Source: JBBIJH01 sp037446075
GTDB taxonomy: Bacteria > Bacteroidota > Ignavibacteria > UBA10030 > JAHEZR01
Reading direction: 5' to 3'
DNA: 20,351 nucleotides
Assembly: GCA_037446075.1 (NCBI GenBank)
Contig: JBBIJH010000035.1
Location: 1 to 20,351 of the forward strand
In this document: piece after piece, positions 8,036-16,566 of the stretch
How positions within the stretch are numbered: the stretch's first letter is position 1
Layout of the letters: the number at the start of each line of letters is the position of its first letter
The notes under the pieces: generated by a model
The model's input: only the letters and a program-made list of their open reading frames with translations
What the model was told of the DNA's origin: nothing
The model's database searches: none
Made by a program: the position numbers and the translations under genes

Positions 8036-9190
8036 CTAACCCAAGACACCCGCTAACTCTCTGAGGCTCGCTTCATTCCATCCTTTAGCAAACTCGTACG
8101 CGCTCTTTGAAAGACGATCAGCTAGCTGATCGTCTGTAAGCACCTTAATAACAGACTGTAAAAAGGCTGCAGGATCATCTGCTATAAGGAAGGCCTTGTT
8201 TGCTCCATCTTCCAAACCCTTTGAGCCCATCGAAGTCGCAACGACTGGTTTCGAGTAACCCAGCGCCTCGATCGTCTTTATGCTCAGTCCAGTACTGAAA
8301 CGGATGGGGTTTATTACGAGATCAGCCCTTTCATAAACTGATCTAAGGTCTGCCACTTCACCGAGTTTCACACACCCATCCTGATCATTAACGGTCTGAC
8401 AGATCCTCCCGACAAGTAGCAGTTGCGAATTTGGAACCGCTGCTCTAATTGCTGGAAACGCAGTGCTCAGGAAATGGTTAATCCCGTGTGTGTTGTTGAC
8501 AGAATTGGAGCCAACGAAGAGGAGTGTTCTATCATTCCCTGTCGGAGGAGTCAACCTCTCCAAGGGAGCAATATGTCCCACGGTGACAGTTTTCTTTTTC
8601 GTTACCTTTGAGAAATAGTCTTTCTCTCTTTCTTGGATTGCAATGATCACATCAGCCCTGTTCAAGCCTTTTGCTTCTTCTTCCTCGGATGTGCAATACC
8701 AGCGGTACTCTTGATCGTTCTCCAAATACATCAGGTGTCTTCTTGCAAAAACGTCGTGTGTGTCGATAACCTTCAACATACTTCCGTCGAAGTTTTCCAA
8801 TGCTTTTGACCAGAAGACATACTCAACTATGACCACGTCGAAACGTGTCTTTCGTAACAGCATCGCCAACACGTCATCGAGAGATTTGTCGTAACGGTAA
8901 TCGACAGGTTGGATGTGCCTGAAGCCCTTCTCAAAGATGAACTTCACCCGGCTCAAATACCGGGGAAGGCTCCGTCTGGGAAAGCGATAAGGAGCGACAT
9001 AGAAACTGCTACCCCAGCATCTCTGCATACCATCGAGGTCCGCGTCTTCGGTATTCACATAGAGAAGATGGACTTCGTGTCCCATGTTCTTGAGAGCGTA
9101 CAAGAGCCGGTAAATCCTCGACCTGTTGCCCGCGTTTTGAGGGTGGGTAGGGATTGGAGATATCATCAATATTCTTTTTTTCATCGTCAT
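8036..9190 (-). CDS. GT4-family glycosyltransferase (GT-B fold)
   Basis: This is a 384-residue protein. The N-terminal Rossmann strand KKRILMISPIPTHPQNAG and the helix after it (SRIYRLLYALKNMGHEVHLLYV) bind acceptor in GT-B enzymes. The C-terminal domain (~220-384) has LLFVGSNS, QLLLVGRI and the nucleotide-sugar site STGLSIKTIEALGYSKPVVA with the conserved Glu (E308). It adds one sugar to the lipid-linked glycan at the inner face of the membrane; the sugar cannot be predicted. Starts at 9190 (ATG-ACG-ATG) or 9184 give canonical N-termini. A GTG at 9232 would add 14 residues overlapping the upstream gene and is disfavoured. It begins 25 bp after the other GT4 gene, so the two are probably co-transcribed. 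Confidence 0.9.
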   Translation of the reverse strand: MTMKKRILMISPIPTHPQNAGNRSRIYRLLYALKNMGHEVHLLYVNTEDADLDGMQRCWGSSFYVAPYRFPRRSLPRYLSRVKFIFEKGFRHIQPVDYRYDKSLDDVLAMLLRKTRFDVVIVEYVFWSKALENFDGSMLKVIDTHDVFARRHLMYLENDQEYRWYCTSEEEEAKGLNRADVIIAIQEREKDYFSKVTKKKTVTVGHIAPLERLTPPTGNDRTLLFVGSNSVNNTHGINHFLSTAFPAIRAAVPNSQLLLVGRICQTVNDQDGCVKLGEVADLRSVYERADLVINPIRFSTGLSIKTIEALGYSKPVVATSMGSKGLEDGANKAFLIADDPAAFLQSVIKVLTDDQLADRLSKSAYEFAKGWNEASLRELAGVLG

Positions 9191-9215
9191 CGACTCAGAC
9201 CGTCTTCCATGACTG

Positions 9216-10481
9216 CTAAGGCTCCCTCTCACGAGTATGATTGAGATCTCGCAAGACCTCGAGAGTTTGCTCGATCATTTTTTCCTCAGAGAACTCCAGA
9301 ACTCGCAGCTTGGCATTCTTCGCCATCTCTCGCATGCGATCCGGATGTCTGAGTGCCCAGCGGATGGCTTCGAGCAGGTCACAGCTATCCCCTGTCCGAG
9401 AGAGCACGCCATGCACCTTGTGTTCGATAAGCTCTGGGATGCCACTTGCATCGGCACTGACGATGGGCAAACCGTGCATCATCGCTTCAAGGAGGGAGAA
9501 GGGATGTCCTTCATAGTATGTTGGAAAAACGAATAGATCGGCAGACTGCATCAGTCTTGAAACATCAGAACGATAGCCCAACAGTAATACTTCCTCTGCA
9601 ATACGATACTCTTTCAACTTTTCCATGAGAAAATCTTTTTGCTGCCCTTCCCCTTCCCTCTCGAATCGCACATCCTTGAATTCGTTGATTATATGCGAGA
9701 TTGTTGGGATAAGATAGTCATGCCCCTTGTGTGGTTCCAGACGAGCGACTGTTAGGAGGAGCTGAGCAGTTTGGGGCAGCGCCAGTTCCTCACGGACTTG
9801 ACGGCGCAGGTCGCTAGTATCCTTGCAATCACGTTCTTCCAACGTAGAAGTTGCTCTCAGCCCGTTGTAGATGCGAAATACGTCTTGATGAGGAATCTGG
9901 AAAGAAGCGCACATCAGTTTTCGATTGTACTCTGAAACGGTGATCCATTTTTGATTTCTCGATCGAGCCCAGTTGTAGGCCTTCACCTTCGAGGGGCGAA
10001 TCCAGAACGGGAAGGGAGACATATGAAACACGACCGCCGTCGGGATTTGCAAGAAGCCGCAAGCAAGAATGATGCCCAGACCAAAGGTTGACCAAGGAAG
10101 GCTCACCAGGACAACATCTGGCCTGGCCTTGCGAAGTACGGACGTCGTTCGAGTAAATTGCTGCAGCGTATCCATCGCGCGATGAACATTTCTCTCTACT
10201 CTATGCAGCCAACCGAGTACCCTGTTATTTAAATCTCGGGATGCCGCATGCGATAGTTCATTCTCTTCCTCCAGTCTAAGATAATGTTCCTCTGGAATAT
10301 TGAGTGAATGGTGCACAATCCCAATCGCCCTAAAGTCTTGAATAATGGAGTCGGTTCCATTCGTTCGTGGCACTGCGGCATGCACTTCCCAGCCACGCTG
10401 TACTGCTCCCGAGGCAATTTTCAAGCAGTATTCTTCAGCGCCACCCCGTCCCCTCGATGGCACGATGAACAGAAGTTTCAT
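9216..10481 (-). CDS. GT4-family glycosyltransferase (GT-B fold)
   Basis: This is a 421-residue protein. The ATG at 10481 is preferred because it gives the canonical GT4 N-terminus MKLLFIVPSRGRGGAEEY and clears the upstream gene. The ATG at 10556 lies inside that gene and adds a non-family extension. The acceptor domain covers ~1-210, with ITVSEYNRKLM and RIYNGL at its end. The donor domain follows, with LLLTVARLEPHKGHDYLI (241-258). Its E-x7-E nucleotide-sugar motif is EGHPFSLLE, Glu324 and Glu332. The segment usually reading FxxxGxGP is here RFEREGEGQQKDF, slightly atypical. It is a retaining cytoplasmic glycosyltransferase for the surface polysaccharide; its sugar is unknown. Confidence 0.92.
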   Translation of the reverse strand: MKLLFIVPSRGRGGAEEYCLKIASGAVQRGWEVHAAVPRTNGTDSIIQDFRAIGIVHHSLNIPEEHYLRLEEENELSHAASRDLNNRVLGWLHRVERNVHRAMDTLQQFTRTTSVLRKARPDVVLVSLPWSTFGLGIILACGFLQIPTAVVFHMSPFPFWIRPSKVKAYNWARSRNQKWITVSEYNRKLMCASFQIPHQDVFRIYNGLRATSTLEERDCKDTSDLRRQVREELALPQTAQLLLTVARLEPHKGHDYLIPTISHIINEFKDVRFEREGEGQQKDFLMEKLKEYRIAEEVLLLGYRSDVSRLMQSADLFVFPTYYEGHPFSLLEAMMHGLPIVSADASGIPELIEHKVHGVLSRTGDSCDLLEAIRWALRHPDRMREMAKNAKLRVLEFSEEKMIEQTLEVLRDLNHTREREP

Positions 10482-10522
10482 ATACCCTGAGCTATTGCTC
10501 AATAAAGTCTCAGGTTCTTCGT

Positions 10523-11533
10523 TTAGCCATTCCCAGAAATATGGCGCTGTGACCATTGAGTTCGTAGCCAGCGGCGGACAGAATCAGGCAGTGCCTGCCG
10601 CGCCAAGAGACGTGCCAAGCCCCGTGTTTGCCGAATGATACACAGGCACTCTTCCCTGGCCCGATATAACGTTGGATGACGATACGGCCACAGCCTCATT
10701 CGGAGGGCTTGCCAAACTTCGCGATCCTTCACCCCCTGTTCAGTGAAGTACTGTTCGATCCATTTCAAGTAAAATAGCCGCTCAGCTTCCTCCTGCCCCA
10801 TTAGCCATGATTTGTAGGTAGAAGAAGCTGGATGCTTTCGATACCAGTACCAGCACTCGTTCGATACGAAGACAGAGGATCTTAAGCACACCTTGACTAG
10901 GCCAACAGCGTCAGAATAGCTATCTCGAAAAATATCCTCGTATCCGCCGGAGCTTTCCAGAACTTGACGTTCCACAAGGATGCTGCTGGGAATAAACTGC
11001 TCGTCCTGCAAGAACAGAGTCAGAAGCTTCGGAGGTTCCACGACGGAATTCCCGTAGGGATGCAGGCGGTTCGGACCGACACCGTATAAGTGATCTGCAA
11101 ACATATCTTCACTTTTGCCCGTCCAGCTGTGCCAAACGTAAAGAGGCCCACAAACCATCACAGCTTCAGGGTAAGACTGAAGAATCTCCAGTTGCCGTTC
11201 CAGCTTGTGTGGAACCCACCTGTCGTCACCATCCAGGAAGGAAATATATTTCCCTTTCGCACTACGGAGCCCCAAGTTGCGAGAAGCACTCATGCCGCGG
11301 TTCTCATGCCCATCATGCTCGAGATAGCGGACCTTCTCGGGATACCTCATGGCATAGTGTCGTGCAATCTCGCTACTGCGGTCCGTCGAACCGTCGTCGA
11401 CAAGCAAAAGTTCCCAGTTGTCGTACGTCTGAGCAAAGATGCTCTCAATGGCCTCTTGAATGAACTTCTCTTCATTCAAGAAAATGATGACAACAGAAAC
11501 AAGAAACTCACTATTCATCGATGGTCTCGTCAT
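10523..11533 (-). CDS. GT2-family glycosyltransferase (GT-A fold), paralogue of 12765-13643
   Basis: This protein has 336 residues from the ATG at 11533, preceded by a purine-rich AAGAAGAA. The GTG at 11575 and the ATG at 11518 are alternatives. The GT-A core has SVVIIFLNEEKFIQEAIESI, LLLVDDGSTDRS (43-54), RGMSASRNLGLRSAKGKY and the metal-binding DxD as DGD (101-103). The C-terminal part carries ECWYWYRKHP. It is clearly related along its whole length to the GT2 gene two genes upstream. In the usual ED catalytic-base motif the Glu is replaced by Ser here (DSYSDAV, versus GMYEDQV in the paralogue) while the Asp is kept. It probably transfers a sugar in the same polymer; specificity is unknown. 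Confidence 0.92.
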   Translation of the reverse strand: MTRPSMNSEFLVSVVIIFLNEEKFIQEAIESIFAQTYDNWELLLVDDGSTDRSSEIARHYAMRYPEKVRYLEHDGHENRGMSASRNLGLRSAKGKYISFLDGDDRWVPHKLERQLEILQSYPEAVMVCGPLYVWHSWTGKSEDMFADHLYGVGPNRLHPYGNSVVEPPKLLTLFLQDEQFIPSSILVERQVLESSGGYEDIFRDSYSDAVGLVKVCLRSSVFVSNECWYWYRKHPASSTYKSWLMGQEEAERLFYLKWIEQYFTEQGVKDREVWQALRMRLWPYRHPTLYRAREECLCIIRQTRGLARLLARQALPDSVRRWLRTQWSQRHISGNG

Positions 11534-11593
11534 TTCTTCTTGCTTTGAAAATAGCGCCGTATCATGCTTGGTCACAGAATTGCCCAGAGCACT

Positions 11594-12640
11594 TCAGTTT
11601 CGGAACCATTTTGTGAGTTGTTTGGCGAACTGGTCTCCATCCCAGTCCTTTACATCGCAACGAGGGAACTGGAAACAATCGCTTCCGTGCCAGACCGTGC
11701 CGTCGTCTGCAGAACAGGCGTAGGTAAAGCCTGCTTCTCGAACCATGGGAATTGTCTGGTTTGTATACGCACCGAAGGGATAAGCAAATCCCCTAACGGG
11801 GTGACCCAGAATTTTCTCTAGATGTTTCTTACTCTGATGGATTTCATAACGTTGAACCGCTGGAGGGAGCACGGACAGCAAAGTGTGAGTCACTGAATGG
11901 GCTCCCACTTCTACGAGCCCTCCCTTCTCAAGGGCCAAAAGTTCTTCGGGAAGAAGAGTGCGGCGCTCGTCACGTGTGAGAGGGGCGCCGTTAGCCCAAC
12001 TGGAGATCTCGTCTAACGCTTTCTGCCGCAATGGTTCCCACAAAGGTTGCAACTGCCTCCAGATGGAGTAGTACAACGAGAGTCGAGCTCGGGATTGAGT
12101 TACCAAGGAATCGCTCCCGAGACTTTGGTCACTGCTTTCCTGTTCGCCGACCGCTGATTGTCCTGGGTTCCACTCAAAATCGTTGCCGGTAAGATTGAGG
12201 TGAAGTTGCTCTGGGAAAGTATCAGATCGAAACAACACGCGCTCGAGTTCGTCCCACCAGAATTCTCGTCGTTTCTCCAGATAACCACTCACCATGAAAA
12301 CTGTGGCAGGAATGTCAAACTGCTCCAGCAGGGGTTTGGCATTGTGGAGATTGTTCGCGTAACCATCGTCAAAAGTAACGGCGACGGCCCCACTGGGAAT
12401 CTTCCCAGTCCTGTGAGCCTCGACAAGCTGGGCCAGGCTAACAGGATGGGCATGTTTTCGGAGAATCTCCAGATGCTCCGCAAAGTGTTGCTCGGTTACA
12501 CAGAGCGCCCACGGATCGATCTCTTTTTCAGCTATACAGTGATAGAGCAAGATCAACGCTTTCGGTGTGAAGCGCCTTCTGAGGTGCCTGGCTACGCGCT
12601 GCACTCTATGTATTCCACGAATCCTCATGACATCCACCAT
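11594..12640 (-). CDS. CE4 polysaccharide deacetylase (NodB homology domain)
   Basis: This is a 348-residue protein. Motif 1 is TFDDGY (89-94), containing the catalytic-base and metal-binding Asp pair. The metal histidines are in HSVTH (248-252), and RGFAYPFG at 283-290 is motif 3. Between motifs 1 and 2 lies an insertion of ~100 residues (FWWDELERVLF to the helix around 188-214), as in the long CE4 subgroup found in polysaccharide loci. It removes N-acetyl groups from an amino sugar. No signal peptide is evident, so it may act in the cytoplasm on lipid-linked intermediates and create a free amine for another acyl group. Start 12640 (ATG) or 12628 (ATG) are both possible. It is flanked by the two GT2 paralogues. 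Confidence 0.93.
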   Translation of the reverse strand: MVDVMRIRGIHRVQRVARHLRRRFTPKALILLYHCIAEKEIDPWALCVTEQHFAEHLEILRKHAHPVSLAQLVEAHRTGKIPSGAVAVTFDDGYANNLHNAKPLLEQFDIPATVFMVSGYLEKRREFWWDELERVLFRSDTFPEQLHLNLTGNDFEWNPGQSAVGEQESSDQSLGSDSLVTQSRARLSLYYSIWRQLQPLWEPLRQKALDEISSWANGAPLTRDERRTLLPEELLALEKGGLVEVGAHSVTHTLLSVLPPAVQRYEIHQSKKHLEKILGHPVRGFAYPFGAYTNQTIPMVREAGFTYACSADDGTVWHGSDCFQFPRCDVKDWDGDQFAKQLTKWFRN

Positions 12641-12764
12641 AATATCGAAGCGCGTCGCGATCGTTGGATCCTTTCTTCACCTGATATGATCTGTTTAGGA
12701 CTTTCTCCCTGCTCTGGGGATATTATCTTTGAGGGGCAAAACTCAGCTGAGATGGTTACTCTCA

Positions 12765-13643
12765 TCAGTGTCCCATCCGCGATAGAAGGTTTTGAACACG
12801 CGTCGAAAGCCGAGACAACCTAGGATGACGAAGTGGCCACATCTCATGTTGCAGGATTTCCCACACCGTGGTGCGCTGCATGCCCTGCCTGGCCAGATAT
12901 CCTTCAAGCCACTCCAAGAAAACTTTCCGAGTGGAGGGATACTGCCCCGCCTGATGCGAAAGTGTCGTACAGGCGTTTGGGTGTTGCCGATATCGATACC
13001 AGCACTCACTAGAGACAAATGCGGGATATTTCAGACATAACTTCGCATGGAAAACCTGATCCTCGTACATTCCGGGGAAGGAATCCTCATATCCTCCTAC
13101 CGTCCGTATCGCCTCACGTCTTACCAAGATGTCGCACAGGGAAGCCCACTCGTTGCGCAAAAAAAGGATCAACAGTGTCGGTGGCTCTACCACCCTGTTG
13201 AGTGGTACCTCGAGCCGCTGCTGGAAGTCGCGCTGGATGTCCTCTGGATTTCCTGTCCAACCGTACCACCACTGTGCCTGGCCACAGACGAAGGCTGCCT
13301 CAGGATGTGCTTCCATGATGGTGACTTGCCGCTCCAGTTTCCGGGGAAGGTAGAGATCGTCCGCGTCTAGGAACGTGATGTAGTTCCCCTTCGCGTGGCG
13401 AATACCGAGATTGCGCGACGCACTCATTCCTCGATTTTGATGGCGCTCATGTTCCAAGTAGCGCACCTTTTCTGGCTGTTGCTGGGCGTATCTTCGCGCG
13501 ATGTTCGCACTCTCGTCCGTTGAACCGTCATCCACTAACAAGAGCTCCCAGTCCTGATACGTCTGAGCCAACAGGCTTTCTATTGCCTCTTGGATGAAAG
13601 CCTGTTCATTTAAGAAGATGGTGATAACAGAGACCAAGGTCAT
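12765..13643 (-). CDS. GT2-family glycosyltransferase (GT-A fold)
   Basis: This is a 292-residue protein. The ATG at 13643 has GGAG just upstream (GGAGCAGG-ATG). The N-terminus MTLVSVITIFLNEQAFIQEA is followed by LLLVDDGSTDES (35-46) and the DxD motif FLDADD (Asp93, Asp95). The catalytic ED is in GMYEDQVFHAKL, and the C-terminus carries ECWYRYRQHP. It is an inverting enzyme that acts at the cytoplasmic membrane face. It shares most of its pattern with the protein at 10523-11533, so a duplication with a CE4 gene between the copies is likely. It lies 107 bp after the broken cysteine-cluster gene. Confidence 0.93.
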   Translation of the reverse strand: MTLVSVITIFLNEQAFIQEAIESLLAQTYQDWELLLVDDGSTDESANIARRYAQQQPEKVRYLEHERHQNRGMSASRNLGIRHAKGNYITFLDADDLYLPRKLERQVTIMEAHPEAAFVCGQAQWWYGWTGNPEDIQRDFQQRLEVPLNRVVEPPTLLILFLRNEWASLCDILVRREAIRTVGGYEDSFPGMYEDQVFHAKLCLKYPAFVSSECWYRYRQHPNACTTLSHQAGQYPSTRKVFLEWLEGYLARQGMQRTTVWEILQHEMWPLRHPRLSRLSTRVQNLLSRMGH

Positions 13644-13750
13644 CCTGCTCCATGCCCGAGGGATGGGAATTTTTTGTCCGCGCGGGAGGTGTTCTCACTC
13701 TCGCTATGTACACCACGGCATTCGGAGAATCGACATACCGAGTTCAAGCC

Positions 13751-14502
13751 TCATTCTCTCTCCAGGCGAAATTGATCTTTGTATCGCTCTGCGAATTGAT
13801 TTGCTAGTGAGCGAAGCTGGAGTTTGAGGTACTCGTGGTTGATCAACCGCCCCCGAATAAACATTTTCTCAAACAAAGCGAAGGCACTCTCCCCGGAACC
13901 GGTTAGTGCTTCCTTCAGTCGGGAAAAGACATGAAGTTTCGTCAGTCGATAGGCCATGATGTAGTACAAGAAGCTTGGTATCCTTCCTATCTCATGCGCA
14001 ATCAGGAGAAATTTCTCCAGTTCACGGAAGGGCAAGCTTGATAGCTGACATGCTGGAGTCAATCTGTCGAGTGCCTCCAACTCCTCATACACACCAAAGC
14101 TGTCGGTCCCTAGAAGGTGACCGTCAATATCGTACACTGGCAAGAGTGGATAGAGTCGGCAAACCGTAGGCCGGCTGTCATGGTCACAAGCGCAGTTTGG
14201 CCGACGGCTCACGATAGATTCGATGCGCAAGGTGCCATCGCCGATGGAGTATTCGATAACTTTATGGTCAAACTCTCCGAACTGTTTCAGCCATCCCCGT
14301 TTTTCTAGGAACTCATACTCCCCGGCAGCAGCGGAAGCTCTTGGGAGTGGGTCTGCGCGATCAGCCTGAACTTTGCTTTGTAGCGTGAGAAGCTACAGCA
14401 ATGAGCGTCTCCACAGAGCTTCCAGCAATCCGGAACATACACCAAATCCGTCGAATAGATGTGATCGAAAGCCTTGCAAATATCTTCGCTGAGTCTACTC
14501 AT
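13751..14502 (-). pseudogene. Cysteine-cluster (YkgJ-like) protein split by a one-base frameshift
   Basis: Two minus-strand frames make one protein. From ATG 14502 the first reads PDCWKLCGDAHCCSFSRYKA and then QELPLLPG before hitting TAG at 14305. The next frame continues EYEFLEKRGWLKQFGEF and then CACDHDSRPTVCRLYPLLPV to the stop at 13751. One extra base in the four-C run at plus 14320-14323 restores a ~250-residue protein. The spacing C-x3-C-x3-CC, then CxC and RPTVCRLYP, resembles the YkgJ-type family thought to bind zinc or an iron-sulfur cluster. Function is unknown. It sits between the methyltransferase and the GT2 gene, inside the glycan-modification part of the locus. The break may be real or a base-calling error. 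Confidence 0.7.
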
Positions 14503-14542
14503 AGGCGTTCTGGAAAAAAAGGGCCATCAGGGGAGTTGTTCC

Positions 14543-15349
14543 TCATCGTCTGTGGGTCCCATGCATTGTGCTGTCATGAGCCATTTGCACTCTCCCTGCT
14601 GAGGGTTTTGAACACAGATAATGAAACCATTTGCTCCTATAATCCGGACTCAGTGGATCTACAAACGAGCATGCCTGATTGAGGATACGGATATCTTGAA
14701 AGCCTGCGTCGGTCAATTGGTTCACCTGATCCGCCTTTCGGATATAGTAAGAAAGGCACCCGAATCCAGCAAGGGGATCGCTGAGAATCACGTACGTGTT
14801 CCTTCTTTCCTGAAGCTTTCTCACCTTGATATAGCTACGGAGGTACTGCAGATTGTTTTTGATACTGAAGTTGCGGAAGTCTATGGCCATTACGATCCGT
14901 CGGTCGTCTCGGTTGTGGCTGGAGAAGGCGAATACCCCGCCAGGCTTCAGCACTCGATAAACTTCACGGAGGGTTTTCAAGCGCTTGTTGTGCGAGCTAC
15001 AGTCTATGCCGTTGAAAGAGAAAAGCACGAAATCGAACTGATCGGCGGCGAACATGTACATATCACTCGCATCGCCATGCACAAACGTTAGATCAGGCCA
15101 CGTTCGCCTGCACAGTTCAATCATCTTTTCTGAGTAATCCAGCCCCACATAGTAGCGAGTCTCCTGCTGAAGCGTTCGAGTGGTGCGTCCTCCCCCACAC
15201 CCGAGATCCAGGACGTTCCTGTCGCGTATATGTTCCGCAGCAAAGTGAAAAATAAATTGTTCTTCGGGCCACAGAGAAGCGTCATGCGAATACGCCTCCG
15301 CGATATCGGGCCGTTCGTAGAATTGCTTGTTGAGCGTATCGACATCCAC
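14543..15349 (-). CDS. Class I SAM-dependent methyltransferase
   Basis: This protein has 268 residues from GTG at 15349, chosen because GGGGAA lies just upstream and it starts 17 bp after the ligase gene. The ATG at 15481 would overlap that gene by ~115 bp and add unrelated residues. The Rossmann core has motif I VLDLGCGGGRTT (46-57), a GLDYSEKMIELC acidic-loop strand, FDFVLFSFNGID and EVYRVLKPGGVFAFSSHN. The C-terminal cap contains DPLAGFGCLSYYI and an SKWFHYLCSKP end. It transfers a methyl group to a small molecule or sugar; the acceptor is unknown. Its position directly after the amino acid:carrier-protein ligase makes methylation of the activated amino acid or of the modified sugar plausible. 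Confidence 0.9.
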   Translation of the reverse strand: MDVDTLNKQFYERPDIAEAYSHDASLWPEEQFIFHFAAEHIRDRNVLDLGCGGGRTTRTLQQETRYYVGLDYSEKMIELCRRTWPDLTFVHGDASDMYMFAADQFDFVLFSFNGIDCSSHNKRLKTLREVYRVLKPGGVFAFSSHNRDDRRIVMAIDFRNFSIKNNLQYLRSYIKVRKLQERRNTYVILSDPLAGFGCLSYYIRKADQVNQLTDAGFQDIRILNQACSFVDPLSPDYRSKWFHYLCSKPSAGRVQMAHDSTMHGTHRR

Positions 15350-15366
15350 AGTGTTTTCCCCGTGAC

Positions 15367-16263
15367 TCAGGTCGTCGCAGCGGAGGGTGAGGGTTTCAAG
15401 GGGGCAGGCCAGAGGCTCCAGTCTGGCCCGAATTGCTGCGTGCACGCAAAAAGCCACCGTTCCAGTCCGAAGGCCACGCATCCTGAGTAGGCTACCATCC
15501 CGGTTCGATCGCGAATGCGGAATCGCTCGCCAAAGAAATTTCGATGGAAGTTTACCGAGGCGATCGCCAAGGAACCGTTGAAGAGAAACTCATGCTTCAA
15601 AGGCTCCAGCCGCTGGATTATCCGACGAGGGTCACGCTTGTCGAAGAAGGGATCCGTAGCTTCCGCGACTGTGAACGGCAGGCCTGCTTCCCGCATCTTC
15701 CCTTTTAAAAACTCTCTATAGGTGTCCAGAAAATACTGGACCGAGCCTTCGGAACCAACGCAAACGATCTCACGCATGTGGAAAGCCCATTGCCGTCTGC
15801 CTGCTTCGTAGCCCGTCTCGTGGCGGAAACAGGGCGAGAGCAAGGTGATGAAAAGATCTTCCTCCAGCTGCCTTCCACGAAAATTGATGTATACTGCATA
15901 GCAGGCGGCAGAGGGCAGCACATACCGTGCCGCCGCTAGATGTTCTCTCCCAATTTGTTCCAGTGAAGGGTGCCGTGCTGACCTGACGAACCGCTCTACA
16001 CTTCCTTCGCTCGGGTCTATGCGCGAGACGAGAGTTGCCAAGTGAGGAAAAGAACTGAAATAGTCAGCACTGGCAAGTGAAGAGACGGACATTACCGGAG
16101 GGAAGGAATACTCCACTGCCCCCACGATTGTGGCCCATTCGCGGAACAATGTATCAAGCTGTCGTCGTAGCTCTACTAGGGGACCCTTGAGGGTAAGTAG
16201 CCCGTCATGGAGGTCGAAGTTTTCTTCAAACATCTCCACAGGTGGATGTTTCTCAGGCGGCAT
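15367..16263 (-). CDS. Amino acid:[carrier protein] ligase, class II synthetase-like
   Basis: This 298-residue protein is a tRNA-independent relative of the atypical seryl-tRNA synthetase catalytic core. Class II motif 2 is seen as CFRHETGYEAGR (Arg147), and motif 3 as CVAFGLERW (Arg269). The zinc triad of the family is visible as Cys121 (SAACYAVY), Glu165 (FHMREIVCVG) and Cys262 (YSGCVAFG). There is no tRNA-binding arm, and the length is normal for the family. Characterised members adenylate glycine or alanine and load it onto the phosphopantetheine of a small carrier protein. The carrier gene lies 21 bp upstream in the same direction, which is the family's hallmark arrangement. The start is ATG 16263 (ATG 16233 is possible). 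The substrate amino acid is not determinable here. Confidence 0.9.
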   Translation of the reverse strand: MPPEKHPPVEMFEENFDLHDGLLTLKGPLVELRRQLDTLFREWATIVGAVEYSFPPVMSVSSLASADYFSSFPHLATLVSRIDPSEGSVERFVRSARHPSLEQIGREHLAAARYVLPSAACYAVYINFRGRQLEEDLFITLLSPCFRHETGYEAGRRQWAFHMREIVCVGSEGSVQYFLDTYREFLKGKMREAGLPFTVAEATDPFFDKRDPRRIIQRLEPLKHEFLFNGSLAIASVNFHRNFFGERFRIRDRTGMVAYSGCVAFGLERWLFACTQQFGPDWSLWPAPLKPSPSAATT

Positions 16264-16284
16264 GGTCTTGGGTATCCTTTCTAT

Positions 16285-16566
16285 TCATTGATCTTGATGA
16301 AGCGGTCGGTTGTCGGACTTTGTTTCGACGAAACCGGCTACTCTACTAATGCTCTGAAAGTTATCCGGGAGAAGATCGTCGTCCTCGACAGTGATTCCGA
16401 ATTCTGCCTCAATGAACGTGACCAATTCTAGGACTCCCATCGAATCAACGATGTGGCTTCCCAACAGAGCATCCTCATCAAGCAGAGGTTGCGAACGTGC
16501 TGCGGGAAAATGATCCAGGATAAAGCGCCGGATCTTAGTGCGTATTTCGTTATCCCCCCTCAGCAT
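16285..16566 (-). CDS. Stand-alone acyl/aminoacyl carrier protein
   Basis: This is a 93-residue four-helix carrier protein. The phosphopantetheine-attachment motif is HIVDSMGVLELV, with Ser42 in DSM instead of the usual DSL. It is followed by the acidic recognition helix FIEAEFGITVEDDDLLPDNF. The ATG at 16566 gives the normal ACP length, with GAGG close upstream; the GTG at 16608 adds 14 residues. The start overlaps the 3' end of the acyltransferase gene by 17 bp, suggesting translational coupling. With the ligase gene next to it, this is most likely the aminoacyl acceptor and not the fatty-acid ACP. It needs a 4'-phosphopantetheinyl transferase encoded elsewhere. Confidence 0.92.
   Translation of the reverse strand: MLRGDNEIRTKIRRFILDHFPAARSQPLLDEDALLGSHIVDSMGVLELVTFIEAEFGITVEDDDLLPDNFQSISRVAGFVETKSDNRPLHQDQ

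Noticed and set aside
12158..12823. 221-codon plus-strand open frame
   Set aside because: It lies antisense to the CE4 deacetylase, whose catalytic motifs are unmistakable. Its translation shows no family pattern and it has no credible start.
15350..15481. Longer start (ATG 15481) for the methyltransferase
   Set aside because: It would overlap the ligase gene by ~115 bp and add residues unrelated to methyltransferases. GTG 15349 has a GGGGAA upstream and sits just after the ligase stop.
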